Assembly: GCA_027422505.1 (NCBI GenBank)
Contig: JAPQWV010000005.1
Location: forward strand, 17,192,501-17,256,500
Source: Craterostigma plantagineum
Taxonomy: Eukaryota; Streptophyta; Magnoliopsida; Lamiales; Linderniaceae
Direction: 5' to 3'
DNA: 64,000 nt
In this document: piece by piece, positions 46,261-57,767 of the stretch
How the letters are laid out: every line of letters begins with the position of its first letter
Position numbering within the stretch: the stretch's first letter is position 1
Notes under the pieces: model-generated
Seen by the model: only the letters and a program-made list of their open reading frames with translations
What the model was told of the DNA's origin: nothing
Database searches by the model: none
Made by a program: the position numbers and the translations under genes

Positions 46261-46428
46261 ATGAATGCTCAAACCGATGACGGGAATTTTATTCGTGACC
46301 CGGGCATTCGTGTTCTTCTTGGTTTCCGGAGGATTCCTTCTCAGGTAGATAAAAGATCCAACAAGTGCAAAATATGTGGGAAATACGGGAATAATCGTCG
46401 TGCTTGTAGAAAGGTCGTATCGACGTAG
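46261..46428 (+). CDS. Small ORF with a degenerate zinc knuckle, likely transposase-tail fragment
   Basis: A 55-residue ORF starting MNAQTDDGNFIRDPGIRVLL and ending with CKICGKYGNNRRAC. The C-x2-C-x4-H-x4-C knuckle seen at the C-terminus of MULE transposases and FAR1-like proteins is recognisable, but the His is Asn here. It is more likely a leftover of a transposase-related gene than a functional small protein. No upstream domains are identifiable. Confidence 0.4.
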   Translation: MNAQTDDGNFIRDPGIRVLLGFRRIPSQVDKRSNKCKICGKYGNNRRACRKVVST

Positions 46429-46534
46429 GGTCCGTATTTGCCATGTATTTCGTTACTGTTTTTGTTCCAAAAACCTTTTTAGTTACTCTTTTGTATGGTA
46501 ATGGCACATTCTTTTATCCAAATGATGCCGAATG

Positions 46535-47185
46535 TACTGTAATATATGACAACAAGGTACTGTAATATATACCAATAAGGTACCGTAATATATGACAACA
46601 AGGTATTGTAATAAATGCCAATAAGGTACCGTAATATATGCCAACAAGGTACTGTAATATATGACAACAAGGTACTGTAATATATGCCAACAAGGTACTG
46701 TAATATACGCCAAATGTGTCAATAGGATGTGACTCATTTTTTTTGTCTAAATGATGCCAATAGGTCATTCTTTTGTCCAAATGTGTCAATTGGTAATGGC
46801 TCATTCTTTTTGTCTAAATAATGTGAACAAGGTACCGTAATATATGCAAATTTGGTACTGTAATATACGCCCGTTTGATACCGTAATATATGCAAATTTG
46901 GTACTGTAATAGATGCCAGTTTGGTACCGTAATATATGCCAGTTTGGTACTGTAATATATGCCAGTTTGATATCGTAATATATGCAAATTTGATACAGTA
47001 AATATATGCAAATTTGATACGGTAATTTATGCCAGTTTGGTAATGTACTATATGAGAATAAAGAGATGGGCATATATGCCAACAAAGTACTGTAATATAA
47101 GCCAACAAGGTACTGTAATATATGCCAACAAAGTATTGTAATATAAGCCAACAAGGTCCTGTAATATACGCAAATAAGGTACACT
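46535..47185. repeat. 23-bp minisatellite (GGTACTGTAATATATGCCAACAA)
   Basis: There are three blocks of tandem 23-bp units: about 46535-46710 (eight units), 46825-47045 (nine units, many with GCAAATTT or GCCAGTTT variants) and 47075-47185 (five units). They are separated by sequence containing TGTCAATAGGATGTGACTC-like interludes. Each unit has no stop on the minus strand in any frame, which yields three overlapping long antisense ORFs of Tyr/Ile/Leu repeats. They are by-products of the repeat, not genes. Confidence 0.9.
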
Positions 47186-47280
47186 AAACATACCACGGAT
47201 GGTACTGTATCGTTTCAGAAATAGGTACCGTATAAATTAAAGTATGAGTTGGCTATATTTCGTCATAAACGAAGCATTTC

Positions 47281-47650
47281 TGTAGAATATCATTTCTAAT
47301 TGTGCGTTGATTTATTAGCTGTCCTTGTAGATTGGGGCTTTTGTTGTATTTGTCCTTAGTTTAGGACTTAGCTTGTTATTTATACCAAGTATGTTTGGTA
47401 TGAATACTTGTACAAACATTGAGCTTAAAAAAAGAGAAAGTTCAGAATTTGATACCGAAGGCTTGCAATTCAATTTCTAGAGAGAGAAAATCTAGTAACT
47501 TTATCACTCTACTCGAATTCTCTCTCGTGTTCTTAATTGGAGTTTTTCGATCGAAACTTGAATTTCAATAATTCTAATCGAATCACTTTGGATTGTTTGC
47601 CTAGTATCATAGAGTTGATAAATTAGGACCTAACAATTGGTATTAGAGCA
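47281..47650 (+). repeat. 5' LTR and primer-binding site of Sire-like element C
   Basis: The LTR runs TGTAGAATATC (47281) to GACCTAACA (47635). TTGGTATTAGAGCA (47637-47650) follows, a variant of the initiator-Met tRNA primer site TGGTATCAGAGC. The LTR contains a TTTGGTATGAATAC segment where element B has GGTATAAATA, so its TATA-like box looks weakened. Confidence 0.9.
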
Positions 47651-48708
47651 GATTCGTTCTGTTTTGAATCGAAAATTATTAGAATCGGATCGAAATTGAA
47701 ATTCTGAAACTGTTCCATTCGAAGAACAATTTTGGCTCCAAACTGATTTCGAGATCTGATAATTCTTCAATCTGTGCTTAATCGACTTGAATTTGATGTC
47801 TTTGTGCTCGCTTAGATGTTATAAATCATTTGCGATTAGATCGCTAGCGTGTAGAACATCGATTAAGCAGAATTAGTTGAATCTGTGTAGTTACTGTTTG
47901 CGCTTAGAACAGCTTGAACACGAACTGATTTTGCTAAAATTCGATATCTTTTGCTTCATGACGTGTTTAAATGTATGTGTGCGCGTAATTAGCAGTTGAT
48001 TTCGAGCAAGTACCTGCAATTTCACTGCGTAATTCACCGTTTTTGCTTGAATCAGTGTTAATTGTATTCTGTGTTTTTTTGCGATTACCTTAATTTTTCT
48101 CGCTAGGTTTTTCGATCAGGTTTATTTCTCGATCGAAAAACTCTGCGCAAAAATTTTTCTCGATCAGAATACCTAGTCAGACTTAAAGTCGTCCTTCCTA
48201 AGAACGACTTTAGTAGAAAAATTTCTCGAGCATCACTAAGCGAAAATCTTTTTCGACAAGACCAATTTTGACCTTAGCGCTCGCAAAACTTTCCGTCGAA
48301 AAACATTTTCGGTCAGACTATTAAAGTTTGACCTAGCAAAAATCACTTACGATCGAAAAACTTTTCTAGTCAACGGATTTATTTTGACACAGCGAGAAAC
48401 ATACTAAACTATTGTTTCTTGCGATCGAAATAAATTCACGATACATAAATTTTTCTCGATCAGATGATTTTGAGCAATTTTCTTCGCTCGTAAAATTTGT
48501 CGCTGACATACGTTCTCGCACGAGAACAGTAACAAATACGTCTTATCTCGATGAATTAATTTTTGATCAAACTTTAAAGATTGATTCAAAAATTATTCCC
48601 GAAACTGCTTTAGAATCAAACGCTACTAACTAATCTGCTACTTGTGAAGCACATCACATAACCATCAAAACAACAAAGGAAGATCCTTCATCAACTCAAG
48701 AAAACAAA
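47651..48708 (+). other. Leader of Sire-like element C
   Basis: About 1.06 kb of non-coding sequence between primer site and gag. From 48090 to 48620 it is dense in CGATCG/CTCGATC motifs in A/T-rich context, matching the motif style of 1100-1730. No gene is visible. Confidence 0.6.
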
Positions 48709-49833
48709 ATGGACGCTTACTCGCTTGGAAATGACAACCGTCCCCCGATACTTAAGAGAGGCGAATACACAGTATCGCGAAGCCGATTTCTGAACTTCAT
48801 CGAGCTAAAGGAACAGGCCGACAACCTTCTCTCATCACTTGAGTAAGGTCCGGCTCAGTTCTGGGTAAATGTACCAGGTGACAACACTGCTATTCCTCCA
48901 ATTCCTGCCTCTAGGCGACTCAAAGAGCCTAGGGAATATACAGAGGAGGAAAGAGTAAGAGCAAAGGCCGACCTGATAGCCAAGAACACTCTAATGCAGG
49001 ACATCCCAAACGACATCTTTCGACAGATCGACAACATTCCAACAGCTAAGGGAATGTGGGATGAGCTGCATAAGATGATGCAAAGAACAGAAGTAGGCAT
49101 AAAAGCCAAGGCAAACATTCTCACGGCTTACGACTCCTTCAAAGCCAAACCCGAGGAGAACCTTTGTGATCTCTATCAGAGATATCTCACTCTGCTGAAT
49201 GAGATGGGGAAAATAGAAATCACAATGACGAATATGGAAACAAACATACGATTTCTATCCTCTTTGCCCTCGGAATGGAAAAAGATGTCCACTCAAATAA
49301 GACAAAACAAAGACCTTGAGGAGTTGGATATCCATGCTATGTTTGACAATCTTGCACAACACGAGGAAGACATTAGCGAGATCCAGGAGGAGCAGAAGGG
49401 CAAACAAATTGAAGACACAGTTGCCTTAATCTCAGATAAGCGAAGCTCAAAGTCTCGAAAAGAGAAGATTATTAGGACTCCGACCCCTTCAGATTCGGAA
49501 GACGGATCAGACTCTGATGTTGAGCCAAATATCAAAGCACTAGGAAAACAGTTGGCTCTAATTGGAAAAATGATGAGCAAGCAATACTTCAAGAAGAAGT
49601 CCTCATCATCAGCCAACCGACTTCGGACCTCAAGCTCAAAGAACAAGGAACGTGCACCTGAGACTTCCGAGGTCAAGAACACAAAAGAGCCGACCAAGTG
49701 CTTTAACTGCGGCAAACCAGGTCACTATGCCAGAGAATGCACTCTCCCAAAGAAGAGAGATGCAAACTACTACTCCAAGAAGCTTCAACCCACAAAACAG
49801 AAGGAAGCTGGAGTAGCTCTAATTGCAGAATAA
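48709..49833 (+). pseudogene. Copia gag of element C (one in-frame stop)
   Basis: The ATG at 48709 (MDAYSLGNDNRPPIL) opens gag. A TAA at 48844-48846 interrupts an otherwise continuous frame that ends at 49833. Gag domain blocks include TAKGMWDELHKMMQRTEVG and LCDLYQRYLTLLNEMGK. A CCHC zinc knuckle, CFNCGKPGHYAREC, lies near 49699-49740 and would bind the genomic RNA. One change would suffice to explain the stop, so decay is modest. Confidence 0.85.
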
Positions 49834-49883
49834 GACCACTGGCTCGAAGACACGTCAAGCTCTAAAGAGGATAATCTAGCCCT

Positions 49884-51783
49884 ATGTCCCTCCTAGACGA
49901 AAACTCAGACGCCGAAATCTCAAATCAAACGGACGATGACCAAGCATTAGAACCGTTTCAGGAGGTAATTTCTCATTCCACATTATTGACCATGTTAGAA
50001 TCGTATCAACTAGCATACACTAACATGAAACGTGAGCAGAAAAGTGTAAATGAAGTAGAGAAAAAGCTATCTAGGTCTCAGGAGAAAATCGCTGGTCTCG
50101 AATCAGAACTTAGGAGCTCTAGTTCAAAAATTGAAGAACTTACTAAGAGCTTACAATTTAGTGAGACTACAAAGCCTCAGATAGAGCAGCATAACGTAAA
50201 AATTAAGGAACTAGAAGACAGGCTAGAAAATAACTATAATTGTTTGGTTAGAAATCTCAATGAGAATGCTGGCCTCAATTGTAGGTTAACAGACGCGACA
50301 ACTAAGGTCACAAACCTAGAAGCCCAACTAGATCAATCTAATGCTAAGGTGTGTGAACTTACAAAAGAACTAGACGCCTGTAAAGCTGCCAAATTAACGG
50401 TGGAAAATAATTTTACTCTATTAGGAGAAGTGCGTAAGAAACTATACGCTAAAGTTAAGAAATTAGAAGATCTTCTTGTAAAAAGGAATCAAACTGATCA
50501 GACTATATTTTTGAACCAGCCCAAGGACTTAGAATTTTATGATTATAAGTTTGGCTTAGGCTTTGAGAATCCTCATTGCTTGACGAAAGTTGACTGCAAA
50601 CAACTTTACGATGTCAAGTACATGGGTTTAGGACTAACAAATCTTATGGCTTTTACTAATGCAAAAGAAATACATGTTGTAGAAGAAGCCAAGAGAAAAG
50701 CCAAGACTAGGCTGAAATTCCCTTTTCTTACACCGAATTGAATCAAAGTGACAAAACTAGGGAACTTCCCAAGGGCTGGATCTTTGAGTCAATTTATCTT
50801 CCCGAAGATTGTTCTAAATCGGAGGAAGTGCAAACTCAACATTCTGAAAATTCTCTCTATATACCCCCTATTGTTAGGAAAATAGAAGAGTTAAGAGCCT
50901 CGCTAGAAAATGAACGAGAGAATTTTGAAGCTGAAAAGAAATTGCTCCTAAAAGAGATGGAAAATCTCAAAGCTTCCTCCGTATCCCAGACCCTTTCTCA
51001 CGCATCTCCCTCCAAAGAAAGCATTGTTTTAAAAAGCGTGAAGAAAGAAAAATCGCCTCTAAAGATCAGACATCTAACAATAAAAGTGTGAAAAATATTA
51101 ACTCTAACTTTGTTTCTACTACATCGACAGGGAGCGTAGTACCAGAGCTAGAGAAATCAAAGGCGAGAGTGTCTAAACTGGAAATTAAGAAGGAACCTCT
51201 AGATGTTAAAGTTACAAATTTATCTAATCCTTCTGTAACAAGAAAAGACACTCGCAGCAATAAAAGAGCCGTTTCTTCACTTCAAATAATCGCTTCTACA
51301 TGCTCTCTTCAGCCGACTACGTTTAGAAACACTAACTAAAATAGGCTCTTCTTCTAGAATACAAGATAATCATTCTAAAACTAAAACAAATGCATCCAGG
51401 AAGACTTGTAGGAAACCAGATCCAGCCACTAAGAAAGCACATGGTGCTATTCATGCTTGTTCTCACCTAAGGTATCCTGTCAAGATTGAATCCCCTAAAC
51501 ACCTTAGGAGACTATCCCATGAAAAGATCTTTTCCTCGATCAAGCCTACCAAAGCATTTGTCCATGCTAAAATTAATCTTCCCTGCCAGGTTCAACCTAA
51601 ATGGGTTCCTAAATCCCCGCCTAAAAGGACGAAGGTCAAAAAGGACAAGTCTTCTACAAAGGGCAAACCCAACTTAACTTCTTCGAGATTGACTTGGGTT
51701 GTTAAAGCTCCTACTAGCACTAATTTAGGAATCATATCTGAACCAACGTCTAAATCTGCTAATCTAAAAGGACCCATTTACAA
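49884..51783 (+). pseudogene. Coiled-coil spacer between gag and protease of element C
   Basis: An ORF at 49884-50741 has long heptad-type helices (EEKLSRSQEK-like Leu/Glu/Lys repeats, LESELRSSSSKIEELTKSL) and ends near KRKAKTRLKFPFL. Further open pieces at 50738-51091, 51088-51339 and 51486-51783 are Lys/Ser-rich with another predicted helix (ELRASLENERENFEAEKKLL). Sire/Maximus elements are known for such an extended coiled-coil gag region. Frameshifts and stops break the frame at several places. Confidence 0.7.
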
Positions 51784-51806
51784 GTTGGTACCTAAAGCTC
51801 TCTAAC

Positions 51807-53075
51807 TTGATTTTGCAAATCAATCATGTGTGGTACCTCGACTCTGGTTGCTCCACACACATAACGGGAAATCAAGAGCTGCTGAGCAACTCCCAAGACC
51901 GACCAAATGGCAAAGTCAGATTTGGGAACAACGACTCTTCTCCGATTCTCGGCTTCGGAGATAAAATTCTGGAAAATCTGACAATAAAGGGTGTCTCCTA
52001 CGTCGAAGGTCTTCGCCATAACTTGTTCAGCATATGCCAGTTCTGTGATAATGGATTCCAGGTGGTCTTCCATGCTGACCGCTGTAGAATATTGGACTGT
52101 CAGGACAGAGAACTCCTCCAAGGACTTCGGAAATTAAATCTTTACACGATAAACCTGACGTCCTTGCGGATTTCGACTGCTGTTTGCCTCATCTCTCAGA
52201 CTGTAATTCAGAGGAACAGCCTATGGCATCAACGTTTGTCTCATCTCAATATCAAAGCTCTTCAACGTCTCTCAATGAAGAAGTTGGTTCACGGTCTACC
52301 AACCATAACACTACAAAAGGAGCATCAGTGTTCGGCGTGTCAACTAGGAAAAATGAAGCGAGCGTCTCATCATGTTAAACTAGTTGCCTCTACTTCACGT
52401 CCTCAGGAATTACTACACATGAATCTTTGTGGACCGATGCAGACACAGCGTATCAACGAACGCAAGTATGTGCTAGTTATTGTCTACGACTTCTCTCGCT
52501 ACACATGGACGAAGTTCCTCCGAACTAAAGATGAGACTGGGGACTTAATCGTCAATTTCGTGAACTCTACTCAGAACTTGCTGCAGCAGACTATCCAAGT
52601 CATCCGAACGGGCAACGGCACTGAGTTTAAGAATAAATATGTCAGCGACTTCTATCAGAAACTTGGGATTATTTAGCAATCCTCAGCCGCCAAGACTCCT
52701 CAACAGAATCGAGTCGTTGAAAGAAAGAATAGAACTTCATTGGAAGCCGCACGTACGATGCTCATTCACTCCGGTCTCCCACACTTCCTTTGGGCTGAAG
52801 CAGTAAATACCGCTTGTTTTACTCAGAACAGGACGGTAGTTCACAAGTGCTTCGATAAGACTCCGTACGATATCATTAACAAGTGAGTACCCAACATTTC
52901 CTTCTTCAAGGTCTTCGGGTGCAAGTTTTTTGTGGCGAACGATAGAGAACAACGTGCCAAGTTCGACCCTAAAGCATTCGAAGCCACTTTCGTAGGGTAT
53001 TCTTCAACTTCGAAAGCGTACAGAGTATACATCAAGTCCACCCGAACAATGAAAGAAAGCTACAATGTCACTTTC
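51807..53075 (+). pseudogene. Copia pol part 1: protease and integrase
   Basis: Protease is represented by VWYLDSGCSTHITG near 51825-51865. The GAG-pre-integrase and HHCC zinc region follows (WHQRLSHLNIKAL, CSACQLGKMKRAS; about 52225-52360). The integrase core has LHMNLCGPMQTQ, where the usual His-Thr-Asp reads HMN so the first catalytic Asp appears lost, then VIRTGNGTEF, where Asp is Asn, then QQNRVVERKNRT. In-frame stops lie at 52674 and near 52884. The frame ends at ESYNVTF, where the first LTR insertion begins. Confidence 0.85.
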
Positions 53076-56000
53076 TGTAGCGCCCCGTTTCCTTTTTCCA
53101 TATTGCGCAACAATTATGTTTTCCCCATAAAATTTTTAGCTTTTCTTTTCCTTTCATAACCATCTTTTTTAACATAACGAGGGCGTACATCTGTCTATTC
53201 ACTTTCACACATAATGTACATATATGTACGCAACATAATCATTTTAGTATCATACCAAAATTTCTAGCGTTCCTTAAACTATATGCAATTATAACTATGG
53301 GGAGTAGGATGCGAGTGTAGCCGGCCAACCTTGAATCCATGCCTTCGTATTGTGGATGCGTTGTAAGTAGCCTGTTAGATATCTGCAACACTGTAAAACA
53401 ATTATGCAGAGTATGATTGCAACATGTTATTCCATTATCATGTAATAAATAAAACATAATAAGATATCAATCCGTTTTCCATAAATATTACCATAACGTT
53501 CCTTTTATATACCCGGTTCCGTAACCCTTCGTTTATAAAACCATTGTTCATAAGATCCGTAGATCAAACGCCATTCCATACCTCCATTATATACCATCAA
53601 TCACATAAGATCCGTATATCAAAAGAAACACTTAAAATCATATAACCATCGTATAATCCATCATGAATTCCGTCACATAGCCATACTCCACATATCCATT
53701 CATATGACCTATAGATCAATGAAATTCCATATGATCATTTTATTTTGATACTCCTGTTATAGACTAGCTAGACTGTATTGTACGCCCAGTCGGCGCCCAT
53801 GCATAGGACTCTGTAACCATTTCGTAATCCCCCGATTTGTAGGGATACGTATTGCCTGTACAGGACTCTGTAAAATCCCCCGATTTGTAGGGATATATGC
53901 CGTAGCATCCGTATCATACCATCGGTAGTCGTAGCAGTCATAACGGTTTCTCCTTTCATTTATTACGTGTATGCAATGCCGTGCATCTATCCTTATATGA
54001 TACATATTTCATATGAGAGCACGTTACGGTCACACAATTCACGTCAATTTACAGTTAACACGTATATTATAAAATCATCAATCAGTTAATCCATATAGGG
54101 CACGTAGGCACATAAGACACATTAGTTATCAATCAGTACATATAGCCATAAAATTTCAAATCAATCAATAAATTTGTATAAAACATATAAGCATATATAG
54201 GCATATAAATCACATAGAAACAAAACACATGTTGCATATCATACTCACAGTTACGCTTATATCCCCGTTCGCTTATTCGACCTCTTCCTTGTCCTTATCG
54301 GGATCCTGACCTATAGAATTATTACGTGCGGTAAATATGAGATCCCTAATATGATGCATGTGCCGTGATATGCATGTCTATTATGCTCCATCATGTCTCT
54401 GTTTACATCCTTTACCTTTCTTTCTATTGATATCGACACTTTGCTAATTTAGTTCACTGCATGTATTTCGGATTTATTACATACTGAAATATTTATCGTT
54501 CGAAAAATAATCAATTCTAAAATCACATTTAACCCGTAAAATATTCTATAATTCGCAAAATATTACACAGTCCATGAAAGCTTTTACTTCGCGAAATCCC
54601 TTAGGATTCGCGAAGTCCGTTTCAGCACGATCTCTCTCTTAATTCAAAAATCGTTAGGCCCGCGAAAACCTCATTTTGGCCCGAGCCTCGTTTCTTAATT
54701 CGTAAAGTTCATCAGCCCGCGAAAAGGTTTGGCCCGCAAGAAGCCCGATTCTATTTCTTGTTCGAAAATCGACTTGGCCCGCGAGAACTCCTTTTTGCGA
54801 AAGCAATTTCGAAAGCTTTTACGAAACCTTTTTCGAAATCAACCTCTTGAAAATTCATTCGAAATTCTAATCCCTTTAGAAATTCATAACCCAAATCTTT
54901 CGAAAACCTTAAATTACTATTAACTTAATCTTTCGAAATTTAATCTTCGGAAATTGTTTTCTTTCGAAATTACACAATTCGAAACATCTATTCTTTCGAA
55001 TTTAAATCTTGAAAAAAAAATTTGCGAAACTATTTTCGAAAACCTTTTGCGCAATTCCTTCCGAAAATCTTAAATACTATTAAACCTATCTTTTTGAAAA
55101 TCATTCTAATCTTTTAAAAATCATCAAACTCCTCAAGGACAACATATATTCAAAAATTATCAAAACTCATCTTATTAAAATCTCCTTCAAAAATTAATCT
55201 TAACCCGGAATGTCGTACACCTAAAAATACATTTTCTTTCGAAAATTTCTTTTGACCCCATTTTGACCATAATTATCGAAACTCTTTCTATTGCGAAAAC
55301 TTCTTGTTATGAAGACCTAATGTCGAAACATAATTTCCTACTATGCTGAATTTGTACTCTTTATCGAAATCTTCATATACATCGAAATCTTTCCACTATC
55401 AAACCTTAATTGCCAAAATCCCATATTGTCGAGAACTTACATCTTTCGTCTTTAACTTGTCGAAAAACTTCCTAACCATTTATTCACCTAATAATATGCC
55501 AGATTTCAAGGTGCAAATACATCGAAACTATCTATTTACTAATGATACTTAAAACTGTCCGAGCATTTTTATCAAAATTTGTCCCTTCTTAACTAGTATA
55601 TTTTCATGCCAGAAGATCATCCAAACAAGTATAGATGAAATCCCTCAAAAGAATCTAGAAACACTAATTTATATAAAGCTGCGAAAATCTCCTATAATGT
55701 TCAAGTATACTGAACCTTAGTTATTAATTTTAGATATATGCATATATAAGTTATAAATCATATAATAACAACGTAACTTTATATCTATTTTCTTACCTCC
55801 TTTGTTTTCGGTATTTGAATGCTAAGCTCGTATTTGACACTTGCCTTTGTAAATGTTCTTCGCTTCTTTATCATATGTATTACATATACAATCACTTATA
55901 CTGATCCTTTAATAATTGGTGATGTCGATTACTTTAATATTAAGAAAGCTCCTTATTAGTCACACTCAAGAATATTACAAATGACTACCACGTGGCTTGC

Positions 56001-57089
56001 TTGTTAAATTCCTCATGAATTAATATTATTATATATGTAGGTGTCTTTAACTATTACATAATGTTATAACATTGAAACATCGAAAATTTTATTCCTTCAA
56101 GTTCCTTGTCGAACACTTTAAGTTCCTCTCATGTTAAGTTTATCAATAATTATCTCTTAGTATCGAAAATTTTCTCTTCCTTAAATTCGAAAAGTTTGTT
56201 CTCTCCTAAAATAATTCTCCACCAATAGTATTTATCCTCTCTCTTGATTATCACAAGACTTTCACCTATAATAATAATCACTTATGCTTTGTATGTTTCT
56301 TCTTAATGATATGAATATTTTTTTTTTCTTTTCCTCTTCTTTATACTAAGTTGCGTGTTGTAATGTATAAATGACATCTATCCTTTATCAATACTTATCA
56401 TTACTCAAGTAATACAAAGTATTTTAATATTAAAGCCGTTCCTTCATAACTAGGTTTTTGATACATAGTTCTCGAGACTTTCTTAAGTTAGGCTAAGCTT
56501 TCAAAACTTCCAATTGGTGTAACATCTTTCTACCGAGAATTACAATTCTCGAACTCATACCTTGAAAAATTTCATCTTTCGACAATCCAATTCTCCTACC
56601 TACTTCATTCGACATTTCTTTAATTCACATATATCCATTTGTTTACTTTGACCATTTATTGTCCTACTAAAAATTTACAATACTTATCATATAAACATTA
56701 TATTAAAACTATTTTCTTCATGATTAGGTTTTCGATACTAAGCTTTTAAAATTTCTTTAGTTACGAGATCTTATATCGAGAATCAAAGTTCTCGCAACAT
56801 CTTTTATCGAAGTTATGTCTTTATCAATTCACATCAGTTCAAAATTAATTCTGGTAATTCTATTTATGAAAAACAATATTTTCGTAGTACCTTCTTTCGA
56901 GAATATATCCTCTCGTTTGATAATTAATTTCACTACTACTCTATTTACTTCACTATTATTTTCCTTCAACAACTTATAATACCTGGCCAAGTACTATTTC
57001 CATCCATACCTCTATTATTAATTAGTTATGCAAATGCATAAACTAGTGCAAATGCATGAATTTATGACATGAGGTTTTGATTCCTGACA
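53076..57089 (-). mobile_element. Large TG...CA insertion (4.0 kb), probable solo LTR of a chromovirus
   Basis: Starts TGTAGCGCCCCG and ends TTCCTGACA, with an identical 5-bp duplication CTTTC (53071-53075 and 57090-57094). I find no coding domain, internal LTR pair, primer site or purine tract. The simplest reading is a solo LTR. On the minus strand it would end CGGGGCGCTACA, typical of the sequence before a Met-tRNA primer site, hence the orientation. The interior is A/T-rich with repeated TTCGAAA motifs (about 54800-55250). A duplicated block of about 30 bp (AATCCCCCGATTTGTAGGGA) lies at 53830 and 53870. Confidence 0.75.
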
Positions 57090-57094
57090 CTTTC

Positions 57095-57767
57095 CACGAA
57101 GTGGCAGATATATAGGCCGAACAACACTGCAACCCCTCATGTCGTGGAACCTCCCCAAGACAACGCCGATATACCAAGTTCTTCAAATTCCTCACCACAC
57201 TCGATTCAGAATTACCTCAGCAGGCTGAAGATCCAACCATGGAAGTTGAGGAAATGTCATCAGAGTCGCTCAACTCAAATACTGAATCTGAAGTGCCTCA
57301 ACTGGCTGAACAGCCTCCGATCATTGGAGATCTCGCTCCACAAATGGCTGACGCTTCTAGCTCTGCCTTGCCTCATGAGCGCAAATAGACTCGAGCACAT
57401 CCGGTTGATCAGATAATCGATGATCTTTCAAGTGGAGTAAGGACAAGACATCAGAAAGGACTTTTCAGCTGCTTCTTAAGCCAAAATGAGCCAACCAAGG
57501 TAGCAGACGCACTTAAAGACACGGATTGGGTGATATTAATGCAAGATGAAATCAACCAATTCGAACGTCTCCAAGTGTGGACATTAGTACCTCGTCCGCA
57601 TGGGAAAACCATCATTAGGACGAAATAGGTGTTTAAGAACAAGAAGAATGAAGATGGGGAAGTGATCAGGAATAAAGCTAGATTGGTTACGAAGGACTAC
57701 AACCAACAGGAAGGCATTGGCAATGACGAGACGTATGCCCCGGTTGCCCGAATCGAAGCCATCCGCC
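57095..57767 (+). pseudogene. Copia pol part 2: linker and N-terminal RT
   Basis: Resumes directly after the CTTTC duplication with HEVADI and a stop (57113). It runs through an acidic Ser/Pro/Gln-rich linker and enters RT at LMQDEINQFERLQVWTLVPR. IIRTK is followed by TAG where this family has Trp, then VFKNKKNEDGEVIRNKARLV and DETYAPVARIEAIRL. A TAG also lies near 57386. It is interrupted at 57767 by the second insertion. Confidence 0.85.

Noticed and set aside
46483..47196. Overlapping minus-strand ORFs of 84-131 codons rich in Tyr, Ile and Leu
   Set aside because: They are produced by a stop-free 23-bp tandem repeat read in successive frames. No start context, domain or codon structure supports a gene.
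46010..47200. CRISPR-like array
   Set aside because: The repeats are directly tandem without unique spacers and the DNA is plant nuclear. It is a minisatellite.
53076..57089. A complete non-autonomous retroelement instead of a solo LTR
   Set aside because: I could not find an internal LTR pair, primer site or purine tract in the 4 kb. Solo LTR is simpler, but only a search for matching full-length elements would settle it.
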